From contig NZ_JAGGLT010000019.1 in the NCBI RefSeq assembly GCF_017874545.1, forward strand, positions 1 through 64,000: a stretch of DNA of 64,000 nt, written 5' to 3'. The position numbers and the translations under genes are program-made. The notes beneath the pieces were generated by a model, which saw only the letters and a list, made by a program, of their open reading frames with translations, ran no database searches and was not told where the DNA came from. Shown piece after piece: positions 1 to 8,968 of the stretch (position 1 is the stretch's first letter; each line of letters opens with the position of its first letter). Source of the DNA: Thermoanaerobacterium butyriciformans. Its GTDB lineage: Bacteria > Bacillota > Thermoanaerobacteria > Thermoanaerobacterales > Thermoanaerobacteraceae.

Positions 1-86
1 ACCACATCTCCTTGTTTTTCTAGATTTGAACATCCTGTAAGAGCCGAAATAAGTAGTATTGTCATTATCCATTTTTTTGATATCAT
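1..86 (-). CDS. Lipoprotein, N-terminal part only (runs off window)
   Basis: Only the first 28 codons lie inside the window. They read as a lipoprotein signal: MISKKW start, a hydrophobic stretch and a lipobox L-T-G-C with the cysteine at residue 19, so the product is probably anchored in the membrane by lipidation. An AAGGTGAT ribosome binding site lies just upstream. The gene follows the SLH-protein gene by about 40 bp on the same strand, so the two may be co-transcribed. The mature domain is outside the window and its function cannot be judged. Confidence 0.7.
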   Translation of the reverse strand, partial: MISKKWIMTILLISALTGCSNLEKQGDV

Positions 87-127
87 AAATATCACCTTTT
101 TATGGAATAAATATATGTGTATATATG

Positions 128-1660
128 CTAAATGTAATTTTCGATAAAACGCATTAAAATTGCTGCTACTTCAGCTCTGGTAATATAATCAAGCGGATTT
201 AATTTACCTGATCCATTGCCTTTAATAATGCCAATAGACACGGCCCACTGTAGAGATGGTTTAGCCCAGTCAGAAATTATACTTGCATCTACAAATTCAC
301 TTAAATCATCTGATTTATTGACATCTATCCCTTTCCACTTTGCAAAATTGAACATCATTGCAGCAAATTGTTCTCTTGTAATTGGATCATTAGGACCGAA
401 TTTGCCATTGCCATATCCGACTGCAATACTATTTTTGTTTGCCCATGATATAGCATCTGACATCTCTGTCCCATTAATTACATCTGTAAAATTCACTGAT
501 GCACTTGTTTTGTGGCAACCAGCAAGTCTATAAAGTGCAGTTACAATCTCAGAACGCGCAGCTGTATTTGTTGGTTTAAATGTAGATTCCGTTACTCTAT
601 CTAAAAGCCCTCCATGTGTCGCAAATTCTACTGCTTCAAAATACCAACTGGAGTACGGTACATCTGTAAACTCACCTGAAGGTTCACTTTTCTGTATTTT
701 TAAATATTGACTACCTGTCAATTTTTGAATTTCATCAGCTTTAGCCCACGTATTGCAATCACTGCTGGTAAAAGCATTCATACCATTATTAAGTTTAACA
801 CTGCCTAAAACAGCTTTCCCAGCACCTGCTCCAGCACCACCTGATGCTATTAAATAACCACCTTCACTAAAAACATTACCAGTTATAGCGGCTCTACCTC
901 CTGTATAGCCACCGCCTCCTATTATATCGCCAAATCCATCAGTCATTGATAAGTCACCGTTAATTCCTACTCCACTAGACCCTCTATAAGCACTCCCACC
1001 GCTTGAGATAATCATTCCTCCATCTACCATTACATTGCTAGCTACACCTGCACCAGCATTGCCGTATAACACACTGCCTCCGACAGAATTGACTACACCG
1101 CTTTCTATCACAGCTAAACCTCCGCCACCTATGCCATCGCCAGCAGTCATATTATTATCGCTTCCCAGCTTTGAACCACCACCAATTATATTTATAATGT
1201 GTGATGAACTATCAGCATTAACACCAATTATAACTTTTGCGCCTGCCAAAACATTTAATCCAGAATATCCTATACCACCTTTAAGTTTGTTTATTCCTGA
1301 TAACATTAAATTTGCAACCGCATCAGGATCAACAGTAAACGCAGAATTTTCTGCTGAATCAAATAGATCAATGTTGAGATTTTTCAGTACAACATATATA
1401 GTTCCACTTTTAATATCAACTGAATTTTTTGTTGTAGATCCTGTCAAAATATATTTCCCCGTATATGGAATCTCTTTGCTGCTATTTTGTGAATAACCTG
1501 TAGAAGTTATAACAATGTTTCCTTTGCTGATGTCTAAAGTAACAAAATTTTCACTTGCTGATGATATATTTGATAGCTGTGACAATAGCATTACAATTAC
1601 CACAATTAAAGATACAATTCTACAAAATATAGATTTATTTATATGAATAATTTCTATCAT
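128..1660 (-). CDS. S-layer homology (SLH) domain surface protein with glycine-rich repeats
   Basis: A secreted surface protein of about 510 residues. An N-terminal hydrophobic signal peptide (about residues 15-35) is followed by a glycine-rich region (about 80-300) full of GGG and GG-SG turns, like a beta-helix or carbohydrate-binding repeat fold. Three C-terminal SLH repeats follow (about 330-380, 390-445, 455-510; conserved FTDV, GYGNGKFGP and TREQFA-type motifs). SLH domains normally bind pyruvylated secondary cell-wall polymer. I start at the ATG at 1660 because AAGGAG is 8 nt upstream; a TTG one codon earlier would be too close. The ligand of the repeat region is unknown. Confidence 0.85.
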   Translation of the reverse strand: MIEIIHINKSIFCRIVSLIVVIVMLLSQLSNISSASENFVTLDISKGNIVITSTGYSQNSSKEIPYTGKYILTGSTTKNSVDIKSGTIYVVLKNLNIDLFDSAENSAFTVDPDAVANLMLSGINKLKGGIGYSGLNVLAGAKVIIGVNADSSSHIINIIGGGSKLGSDNNMTAGDGIGGGGLAVIESGVVNSVGGSVLYGNAGAGVASNVMVDGGMIISSGGSAYRGSSGVGINGDLSMTDGFGDIIGGGGYTGGRAAITGNVFSEGGYLIASGGAGAGAGKAVLGSVKLNNGMNAFTSSDCNTWAKADEIQKLTGSQYLKIQKSEPSGEFTDVPYSSWYFEAVEFATHGGLLDRVTESTFKPTNTAARSEIVTALYRLAGCHKTSASVNFTDVINGTEMSDAISWANKNSIAVGYGNGKFGPNDPITREQFAAMMFNFAKWKGIDVNKSDDLSEFVDASIISDWAKPSLQWAVSIGIIKGNGSGKLNPLDYITRAEVAAILMRFIENYI

Positions 1661-1756
1661 CAAATCCGCTCCTTTTTGATTAAGAGTAGAATTTTTTAGA
1701 TTAAACTATTTTAATATAATATAAGTAATAGAATAAAAAATCTCCATTGCCTTGAC

Positions 1757-2971
1757 TTATGGAATATTATATCTCATTGTAATGTCCTCTGAATACCATT
1801 TACTATAAGAATTTACTGTAATTGTATTAAGCTGTTTTGTTGTTGGTGCCTGAATATAAGCATCATTAGTTTGAGAAGTTCCCCATTGATAGTATCCTGT
1901 TGTACTATAAATATACGAGTTTGTAAATATGGCATTTTTGAAATAACTACCAGTATTCGTATTTAAAGTACCGGTATTTATTTGAGCCATGGTAATTTCA
2001 CGATAAATATTTATATTTGAATATGTGCTGTTTATTGGATTGTTATTAAAAGTAATTGTTTTTGTTCCAAGTACTTGACTGAAATTATCCCCATTATATA
2101 TTGTTATTGTTACAGTATCATTTGTAGAAGTTGTAGTTACCACTACATCAAAATATAATTTAGTTATATTTGAAGGTATAGAATTTCCATTCCACCAGGA
2201 CATATCATATTTCTGTGTTGAACTATTCCAAACACCTGTATTTGTACAAGGTACCCATGCACTTATATTTGGTGAATAAACTACGCCATAGTCTCCAACA
2301 ATAGATGATGGATTAGTATTTACTGAAAAAAACATATATGCTCGATCATTGGTGCTCATCGAATCTATTGTTGGAAGTGTCACAAACGCTGTTGCTTCTC
2401 TATAGCCGGCTTCACTTTTTATTAACCAATATGTACCAGATTGATCTTTTGAATTAGTAATAGAACGATATGATCCAGTATATGACAGCGGTTGTACCAT
2501 TGTTGAGTTATTAAATTTTATATTATTTGACACATTATAATACTTTTCATTGTTCTCTGCCACATCTTTTATGGTTTTATTTGCATATAAATTTAGGAAA
2601 ACACCGTAATTTGTTTCAATCAATCCATCATCTCTTATTTTACCACTATTGTTCATTTTAGCTGGAGAATTTTCATTCAACAAAGAAAGTTGTCCTTCAA
2701 CAAGTTGTTGGATTTGATTATCAGTAAAATTATTAGCATATGCCTGAAATAAAATACCCTTTAGGATACTCGGTGAAAGTTTTTTAATTTTTTCTCTACT
2801 TACACCTTTTTCTTCTAGAACTGATTCATAATCATTATTTATTTCTCTTAAAAAACTCTCCGTATAAGATTTACTGGTTTTAATGCCAGCATCACCAGCA
2901 AAACTATATTCTAAACCCATGTACGAAATTAAAACAATTAATAAAACGTAAGAGAATATTTTCTTTTTCAA
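1757..2971 (-). CDS. Secreted protein of unknown function
   Basis: A 404-residue protein with a lysine-rich start and hydrophobic segment (about residues 4-25), a typical Sec signal. The mature part begins with a charged, helical region (about 30-110), followed by a Ser/Thr/Asn/Tyr-rich beta-type domain (about 150-400) with many aromatic residues, typical of extracellular proteins. No catalytic motif or known family is recognised. It starts with TTG 8 nt after a GGAGG site. It has the same orientation as the SLH gene downstream (gap about 95 bp), which suggests related cell-surface roles. Confidence 0.65.
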   Translation of the reverse strand: MKKKIFSYVLLIVLISYMGLEYSFAGDAGIKTSKSYTESFLREINNDYESVLEEKGVSREKIKKLSPSILKGILFQAYANNFTDNQIQQLVEGQLSLLNENSPAKMNNSGKIRDDGLIETNYGVFLNLYANKTIKDVAENNEKYYNVSNNIKFNNSTMVQPLSYTGSYRSITNSKDQSGTYWLIKSEAGYREATAFVTLPTIDSMSTNDRAYMFFSVNTNPSSIVGDYGVVYSPNISAWVPCTNTGVWNSSTQKYDMSWWNGNSIPSNITKLYFDVVVTTTSTNDTVTITIYNGDNFSQVLGTKTITFNNNPINSTYSNINIYREITMAQINTGTLNTNTGSYFKNAIFTNSYIYSTTGYYQWGTSQTNDAYIQAPTTKQLNTITVNSYSKWYSEDITMRYNIP

Positions 2972-3215
2972 AATTTTCCCTCCTTAATATTTTGTGGGAT
3001 ATTTAATGGTCTCTTCCATCACCTCCATTTTCTATATTTCCCCTTCTACTTATATAAAAGCTAAATTTTTCTAAAAATATTCCACATCATAAAAATTATT
3101 TTTACCATTTTTGCATATTATACTCTTAACCTCCCATGCCTCACCTCTATTATAAAATTTAAAATTATAAATTTTATTAATTATTCCTTAATTTTCTATT
3201 ACAATCTTGTAACAT

Positions 3216-3246
3216 AAAAAAAGCAACTGCCTTAATCGGCAATTGC
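3216..3246 (-). terminator. Intrinsic terminator of the SNF2 helicase gene
   Basis: On the minus strand GCAATTGCC and GGCAGTTGC form a 9-bp stem with a 6-nt loop, followed by seven T residues. It lies just after the helicase stop codon. Confidence 0.85.
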
Positions 3247-3257
3247 GAATCATTTGA

Positions 3258-6200
3258 TCACATTGCAAAAAGCTCTTTTACTTCTTCTTCACTCAACTTA
3301 GTTATAAAGGTCTCACCTGGGTTTATGACAGAATTTATGATCTCTTTTTTCTTCTCTTGCAGCTTTACAATTTTTTCTTCAATTGTACCCTGCGTTATAA
3401 GCTTTATGACTTGTACTGTATTAACCTGTCCAATCCTGTGAGCTCTGTCTGTTGCTTGATCTTCTATCGCTGGATTCCACCACGGGTCAAAGTGTATGAC
3501 AGTATCTGCACCTACCAGGTTTAGTCCTGTTCCACCTGCTTTTAATGAAATCAAAAAGACATCCGAGTCGCCTTTGTTGAAGGCTTTGACTAATTCCCCT
3601 CTCTCTTTCGTTTTTGTATCTCCATCTAAATACAAGTATGAAATTTTTTCTCTCTTTAAATTGTCTTCTATAAGCTTAAGCGCTGTCGTAAATTGAGAAA
3701 AAATCAACGCCCTGTGTCCACTTTCTTTCAATTCTTGAATCAGTTCCATCAAAAGCTCCATCTTGCCACTGGTACCTTTGTAATTTTCTACAAACATTGA
3801 TGGATGGCAGCATATCTGCCTTAACCTCGTTAAAGCAGTTATTATCTTTATCTGGCTTCTTTCGAAGCCTTTACTCCGTATCTCCTCTGCTATTTCAGTC
3901 TTTGCATTCTCCAGATACGCCATATAAAGCTCTTTTTGCTCTTTCGTAAGTTCAGCAAATGACGTGGTTTCTATCTTATTTGGTAACTCCTTCAAAACAT
4001 CCTTTTTTAACCTTCGCAATATAAATGGTCTTATATGCTTGCTTAAGTCATTAAGCGCCTCTTCATTTTTGTATCTTACAATTGGCTTCTCATACTTCTC
4101 CACAAATTTTCTGTGAGACAAAAGGTATCCGGGCATTAAGAAGTCAAATATAGACCACAATTCAGTCAAAGAATTTTCTATGGGCGTACCAGTAAGCGCA
4201 AAATATCCTTTGGCTTTTATCCTTTTGACAGATTCTGCATTTTGGGACTTTGGATTTTTTATATGCTGCGCTTCATCCAAAATACAATAGCTAAATTCAA
4301 TATTTTCATAGCTTTCTATATCCCTTCTGATCAAAGGATATGAAGTTATGACTACGTCAGATTCCTCTATGCTTTTAATAAGACTTCCTCTTTCACTTTT
4401 GCTGCCAGATACCACCAAAGTCTTAAGACTCGGTGCGAACCTTTGTATTTCACTTTCCCAATTGTAGATAAGAGTCGTAGGGCAGATGACTATTGCCGGT
4501 TCCTTATACTTTTCTTTTTCATCCAGCAAAAATGCTATAGTCTGTATCGTCTTTCCTAATCCCATGTCATCTGCCAGTATTCCACCAAAACCATACGATG
4601 ACAATGTTTTAAGCCATTTAAACCCGACTTCTTGATATTTTCTCAGGACACCATTTAACTTCTTAGGCACTTCAAATTCAGTATCCATTGGATTTTTTAT
4701 GGCTTTGACTAAACTATCTAACTTTTCATCCTTATCAATCTTTAATCTATCACTTTCAAGTTTTTCATCAATATAAAGGGCTTTGTATTTTGGAATCTTT
4801 ACGATTTCTTTCTTTAAATCTTTGCTGCTTAAATTCAATGAATCGATGAAATTTGCTATTTTCACCAGTTCATCATCAATAGGCAAAAAAGATCCATCAG
4901 GCAGCTTGAAAAATTTCTTCTTCATTTTTATCGAATCAAATATCTTTGGAATGAGATCTCTATCTATATCGTCAATAGAAAAGCTAAATTCCAATAAATC
5001 ATCGTCTTGAATCCTAATGCTGCTGCTATACGATCTTTTGTAGAATTTCATCCTTTTAAATGATTCAGAATAGTACACATCAGCATTTCTTTGAAGCACT
5101 GGCAAATAATTTGACACAAAGTTAAATATAGAGTCTTCATCGTCTAAGTATACCGATTTATCTTTTACCTTAAATTCACACTTTTCAAAGATATCCAATA
5201 TGCGTTTTTCTGCAGCTTCGTCCCGAATTAAAATGCAGTCACGATTTATCTTCGTCTTTTCTTCATCGTACAGATTTATGTTATACTGGCCATAAGTAAA
5301 ATTTATATCAGCAGTTATTCTTTCTCCTTTTTTATCAAGGTAAATCTTCGTAACAAGTGGTTCGTTATAAAATTCTGATTTTACATCGTCATCGATCACG
5401 ACGTTCCCTGCTTTATCCATATTCGGAAGTATTACTTCTGCAAACTTCTGCTTATCCTTCTCAGTAAATACAACGCTATTTGTATTATTAGTAATGTACA
5501 CATTGTAAAATGGCGCTAAAGCAAAACGCTGCTTATCAGAAACCTTGTATATTTTCCCATCATACACAAAAAAATTACCTCTGCTGTCTAACGCCTTTAC
5601 TTTTTCAATTCCATCAATGGTAAGCCTAAGGTTTTTGTCGTTATTTCCTTTCTCAAGTTTAAAGCTGATAGGAAGATCATCAAAAACTACATCCACATCG
5701 TAATAGGTTTTCCCATCCAAAACTAAATTAAAGTGACTGTTCTTCATCACTTCGATAAATTTCTCCAAATTCGATGGCGTAAGCCTTAAATACTTTCCGG
5801 AAACAATCGAATCAACTCTGTAGTATGAATTTTCAGTATTGATTTTGTCAATCTCGTATATCTCCCTCAAAAACCTTATAAGCTTCATATCTTCTTCTTT
5901 AAAGGTATTTACGCTTGGATCAAACGAAAAACCTTTGCCAAATTCAACGACCATTCCTTCATCAATATCGTCAAAAAACTTCTTTATGCTTTTAACTACG
6001 TACAATTTGTCAATGCCCATTCTAAGGCTTAAAGATGTATTAAATTGATAAGATTCTAATGTAACCTCTATGTTGACAGGCTGCTTTAATTCGTCAGGTA
6101 TGTATTCTCTTTTTTCAAATTCTTCGAACAAATCATAAGCAACCTTATTTTTTAGACTATCCTCTATCTCAGCTTGATTATTCTTTATATACATTAAAAC

Positions 6201-6455
6201 TGCCGCAATATGTTTGCAATCGCCATCAAACCTTGCCTTTGCAGGGCATGTACAGCTTGTGTACAACTCACCATGATACTTTTGTATCATCACCCTATAC
6301 AAAGATGTGCCCATCACAAAAGCTTGAAATACAGTGCCAGTTTTGTTGTAAGTAAAATTGTGTATTCTACCTGATAAATAGTACTCAAGACCTTTTCTAT
6401 AGACACTATCATTTTCACACCTGTTTTTAATCTCAGCATCAGTTATCTGAATCAT
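3258..6455 (-). CDS. SNF2-family DEAD/H helicase with N-terminal SWIM zinc finger
   Basis: A Swi2/Snf2-type ATPase of about 1065 residues that probably remodels DNA-protein complexes or acts in repair. An N-terminal SWIM zinc finger (CTCPAKA...GDCKH, about residues 68-82) is followed by a long middle region. The helicase core begins near residue 620 with Walker A DDMGLGKT, box II DEAQ, LTGTPIEN, and the C-terminal motifs GGTGLNL and DRAHRIGQ. The architecture matches the SWIM/DUF3670-like bacterial SNF2 proteins of about 1000-1100 aa. I prefer the ATG at 6455 (MIQITDAEI) since upstream in-frame codons encode an unlikely hydrophobic extension; the SD there (GGGATGG) is weak. Monocistronic, with its own terminator. 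Confidence 0.9.
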   Translation of the reverse strand: MIQITDAEIKNRCENDSVYRKGLEYYLSGRIHNFTYNKTGTVFQAFVMGTSLYRVMIQKYHGELYTSCTCPAKARFDGDCKHIAAVLMYIKNNQAEIEDSLKNKVAYDLFEEFEKREYIPDELKQPVNIEVTLESYQFNTSLSLRMGIDKLYVVKSIKKFFDDIDEGMVVEFGKGFSFDPSVNTFKEEDMKLIRFLREIYEIDKINTENSYYRVDSIVSGKYLRLTPSNLEKFIEVMKNSHFNLVLDGKTYYDVDVVFDDLPISFKLEKGNNDKNLRLTIDGIEKVKALDSRGNFFVYDGKIYKVSDKQRFALAPFYNVYITNNTNSVVFTEKDKQKFAEVILPNMDKAGNVVIDDDVKSEFYNEPLVTKIYLDKKGERITADINFTYGQYNINLYDEEKTKINRDCILIRDEAAEKRILDIFEKCEFKVKDKSVYLDDEDSIFNFVSNYLPVLQRNADVYYSESFKRMKFYKRSYSSSIRIQDDDLLEFSFSIDDIDRDLIPKIFDSIKMKKKFFKLPDGSFLPIDDELVKIANFIDSLNLSSKDLKKEIVKIPKYKALYIDEKLESDRLKIDKDEKLDSLVKAIKNPMDTEFEVPKKLNGVLRKYQEVGFKWLKTLSSYGFGGILADDMGLGKTIQTIAFLLDEKEKYKEPAIVICPTTLIYNWESEIQRFAPSLKTLVVSGSKSERGSLIKSIEESDVVITSYPLIRRDIESYENIEFSYCILDEAQHIKNPKSQNAESVKRIKAKGYFALTGTPIENSLTELWSIFDFLMPGYLLSHRKFVEKYEKPIVRYKNEEALNDLSKHIRPFILRRLKKDVLKELPNKIETTSFAELTKEQKELYMAYLENAKTEIAEEIRSKGFERSQIKIITALTRLRQICCHPSMFVENYKGTSGKMELLMELIQELKESGHRALIFSQFTTALKLIEDNLKREKISYLYLDGDTKTKERGELVKAFNKGDSDVFLISLKAGGTGLNLVGADTVIHFDPWWNPAIEDQATDRAHRIGQVNTVQVIKLITQGTIEEKIVKLQEKKKEIINSVINPGETFITKLSEEEVKELFAM

Positions 6456-6811
6456 AACTACCATCCCAATCAATATAACTTTTGTTATAACAATTATAGA
6501 CAAATAAATGTTTAAAACGACACTATATATAATTACAAATATATATTAAACTAAAATGTGATTTTTTACAATACATTACAATACTTTTAGTAAATAATAA
6601 GCAATACTATGTTATTTAATATAATGAGGTTTACCTATAAAGTCAACATATTTTTTGAAAATTTTTTAAATTCCTGTTGATACCCGAATATTATTTATGT
6701 TAATATATTACAGAGGATACTATGGATAACCACCATGTACGGCATGAAACACCCGAAAAACTTAAAGTAAAAATAAATGCTGTTTATAAATGAAAGGAAT
6801 GAGAATTATCT
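6456..6811. promoter_or_regulatory. Divergent intergenic region with promoter for the 6812 gene
   Basis: This AT-rich gap separates the minus-strand helicase from the plus-strand gene at 6812. A plausible sigma-A promoter on the plus strand is TTGATA (6677-6682), a 17-nt spacer and TTAATA (6700-6705). It leaves a leader of about 100 nt that includes a short CATG-TACGG-CATG element near 6735. I could not match the leader to a riboswitch class. The promoter on the minus side is not clear. Confidence 0.5.
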
Positions 6812-7786
6812 ATGAGAAATATGATTTTGACGAAAAGAATTATTGTATATTTGGTTTTTGAATTCATATTATCAATTATTGTTATTCCTATATTGATATT
6901 TTATGGACCATTCGCAAATATAAGAAATACTTTAGTTACATCTGCAATGACAACTTTTAGTCATAAATATATAGTTACATTATTCTTGCCTCAAAGTAAA
7001 ATAGATGAAATCATGAAAAATTCTAATAATATCGCTACAGGAAGTAGCAATAAAAATATATTAAATTTTGCAAATTCTCATGATAACACAATTGAAGTAT
7101 ACGACATATCAAGCAATAGATTTAAAGGCAAAGTAATATTAATACACGATCCAACAAGGATACAAGTTGGTATATCAAGCAAATTGCCTAAAGAAGGTGA
7201 AACGGTAAGTACAATCGCTAAAGAAAATAATGCTGTCGTTGCAATTAATGCAGGCGGTTTTATCGGATACGTAAATGGAGCATGGACAGGCAGTGGTGGA
7301 ATACCAGGCGGCATTATTATTCATAACGGGAAAATTTTATATGATAATGCATATAGTACAGATGGTAAAATAGATCTTATAGGATTTACCGATGATGGTA
7401 AATTACTTGTTGGTAAATACACCTTAGATGAAATAAAAAATGCTGGAATAAAAGAAGGAGTTAGTTTTAGACCTGCACTTATTATTAATGGAGAACCTAT
7501 GATTAAAAAAGGCGATGGTGGATGGGGTTCAACATCAAGAACGGCTATAGGTCAAAGAAAAGATGGTACAGTAATATTCTTAGTAATTGATGGAACGTTT
7601 ATCAGAGGTTTAACTGGTGCAACTTTAAAAGATGTTCAGAATATAATGCTAGATTATGGAGCAGTTAATGCCGCAAACCTTGATGGTGGTTCTTCAACAA
7701 CACTCTATTATAAGGGAAAAGTAATAAATAATCCAATAAATCCACTTGGTGAAAGAATGGTTCCAACAATCTTTTATGCCAAGTAA
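6812..7786 (+). CDS. NAGPA-type phosphodiester glycosidase domain protein (exopolysaccharide-related)
   Basis: A 324-residue protein with one N-terminal membrane segment (about residues 9-35) and an extracytoplasmic C-terminal domain. The domain has the signature motifs of the phosphodiester glycosidase (NAGPA, PF09992) family: AINAGGF near residue 146, GGI, a central FRPALIINGEP, SRTAIGQRKDGT, VIDG and LDGGSSTT near 290. Bacterial members are often annotated as exopolysaccharide biosynthesis proteins and are thought to hydrolyse sugar-phosphodiester bonds at the cell surface; the substrate here is unknown. It starts at ATG after GGAATGAG. Isolated, on the opposite strand to its neighbours. 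Confidence 0.85.
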   Translation: MRNMILTKRIIVYLVFEFILSIIVIPILIFYGPFANIRNTLVTSAMTTFSHKYIVTLFLPQSKIDEIMKNSNNIATGSSNKNILNFANSHDNTIEVYDISSNRFKGKVILIHDPTRIQVGISSKLPKEGETVSTIAKENNAVVAINAGGFIGYVNGAWTGSGGIPGGIIIHNGKILYDNAYSTDGKIDLIGFTDDGKLLVGKYTLDEIKNAGIKEGVSFRPALIINGEPMIKKGDGGWGSTSRTAIGQRKDGTVIFLVIDGTFIRGLTGATLKDVQNIMLDYGAVNAANLDGGSSTTLYYKGKVINNPINPLGERMVPTIFYAK

Positions 7787-8213
7787 GTAATTATTATGGT
7801 TAAAATAATTTTACGAAAAACAAAAGTTATAAACATCTGATACAATATGTAAGAGAGATGATTTACGCATTGCTAAACTTAACTATTACTTAGCTAAACA
7901 AGTGGTAATTGAATAGTTTAAACATTTTTTGTGTATAAAAAGTCCTGATTAGACCATGGATTTAATAAAACTTTAGCAATGCGGCCCACAAAAATAACTT
8001 TCAGTGATAAAATAAACTTATGATCTGTTAACAACAAATTAAAAATTACTAATGGTTATTAGCGTTAATAATTCTATTTATTAGTTTATCACATAATAAA
8101 TAGAATTATTAATACCATATAATATTTACTCAAAAACATAGAAAAAAGTTTTACAGAGTAAATGATTGGAAACAAGAGCGACTTTTAGAGAATTATGTAA
8201 TTGGAAAAGAGTA
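7787..8213. other. Gene-free stretch with two inverted repeats
   Basis: No ORF with a good start is seen. An 11-bp inverted repeat (GCATTGCTAAA at 7867-7877 and its complement at 7972-7982) encloses about 95 bp that can fold further. A perfect 18-bp inverted repeat lies at 8065-8082 and 8095-8112. Neither is followed by a convincing T-run. The stretch may hold a small RNA or the remains of a small mobile element. Confidence 0.45.
8065..8112. repeat. Perfect 18-bp inverted repeat with 12-nt loop
   Basis: TTAATAATTCTATTTATT at 8065-8082 is exactly complementary to 8095-8112. The stem has only two G:C pairs and lacks a T-run on either side, so it is not a standard terminator. It could form a cruciform, act as a protein-binding dyad or be a small-element end. 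Confidence 0.8.
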
Positions 8214-8248
8214 AATCATGACCATCCGTAAAACAGATGGTCATGATT
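8214..8248 (-). terminator. Hairpin terminator after the 8271 gene
   Basis: AATCATGACCATC and its exact complement form a 13-bp stem with a 9-nt loop. On the minus strand it is followed by a T-rich tail (TTTACTCTTTT), just past the stop of the secreted protein gene. Confidence 0.7.
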
Positions 8249-8270
8249 CTAACAGATTTAAGATTAATCA

Positions 8271-8756
8271 CTATGGAATATAGGTATGGGGATTAATTCC
8301 ATCTTGAATAGCATATATAGCTGTCCATGTTTGAGTACCAGCGATACCATCTATAGACATTGTAGAACAACCATATTTATTTTTAACATATTGTTGAAAT
8401 ATCTTAACAGCTTGTGCAGTTTCTGGACCATATATTCCATCTACAGATATACTAATATTTGCTCCTCTAATTGCGTTTAAGTCGCTTTGTAATGCCGAAA
8501 CTGCGCCAGGACCATTTGGATCAGCACTGTCAGTACAACCTTCTTCAAGAAATTCTGCATAGCCTAATGGTGTAGAAATTATTGTATATGGAGCTATATA
8601 ACTTGCTTCAAAAGTACCGCTTGTAGTAAAAACAGTTTTAGAATTAAGCATTTTTGGGGCTGATGTTTGTGCAAAAGTTATTTGAGAAGCAAAAGCTTGA
8701 GATGTCAAAAGTATTACAAAGAGACACGCTACAACCGATAATACTTTTTTAAACAT
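8271..8756 (-). CDS. Secreted peptidoglycan-binding domain protein
   Basis: A 161-residue exported protein. The signal peptide (MFKKVLSVVACLFVILLTSQ, cut near AFA) is followed by about 55 residues of unknown fold and then a PG_binding_1-type domain (about 80-150; VSALQSDLNAI..., VDGIYGPETAQAVKIFQQY, IDGIAGTQTW). Such domains bind cell-wall peptidoglycan, and no catalytic domain is attached. I choose the ATG at 8756 because AAAGGAGG lies 8 nt upstream. It is the first gene after the GAF-HTH regulator at 8969, with two dyads and a promoter between them (8853-8941), so it is the likely regulated target. It has its own terminator. Confidence 0.85.
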   Translation of the reverse strand: MFKKVLSVVACLFVILLTSQAFASQITFAQTSAPKMLNSKTVFTTSGTFEASYIAPYTIISTPLGYAEFLEEGCTDSADPNGPGAVSALQSDLNAIRGANISISVDGIYGPETAQAVKIFQQYVKNKYGCSTMSIDGIAGTQTWTAIYAIQDGINPHTYIP

Positions 8757-8852
8757 ATTAATATCCTCCTTTGCTGACTCCAAACGGTCGTTTTTTGTCA
8801 ATTTTAAAATATACCATGGTAAATGTTATAGCAAATTGATTTATTTGACATT

Positions 8853-8897
8853 ATTATAGGTCTTAATCTAAGATTTGTGAAGTTTCTAAATTCGGAA
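8853..8897 (-). promoter_or_regulatory. Predicted activator-dependent promoter of the 8271 gene (P1)
   Basis: On the minus strand a degenerate dyad (8882-8897; reads TTCCG-AATTT-AGAAAC) lies exactly 23 nt upstream of TATAAT (8853-8858). The arrangement and surrounding bases (CTTC-CAAA, GTCAAA after the -10) match the promoter at 59497-59542. There is no consensus -35 box, which fits activation by a protein bound at the dyad. Confidence 0.6.
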
Positions 8898-8924
8898 TAT
8901 TTTTTGTTAGATTTTATTAAAATG

Positions 8925-8941
8925 GTTCCGGATTTCGGTAC
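8925..8941. promoter_or_regulatory. Upstream dyad GTTCCG-GATTT-CGGTAC
   Basis: A 17-bp dyad (GTTCCGGATTTCGGTAC) immediately after the regulator stop codon. It belongs to a set of GTNCCG-N5-CGGNAC sites found only next to copies of this regulator (also 56695-56711, 59526-59542, 59559-59575). It is likely an operator, inferred from position and symmetry. Confidence 0.6.
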
Positions 8942-8968
8942 ATCAAAATTTTAACATTTACAAAAATT

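Noticed and set aside
6706-6811. Riboswitch in the leader of the 6812 gene
   Set aside because: Only a 4-bp CATG hairpin was found, and no known aptamer core could be recognised.
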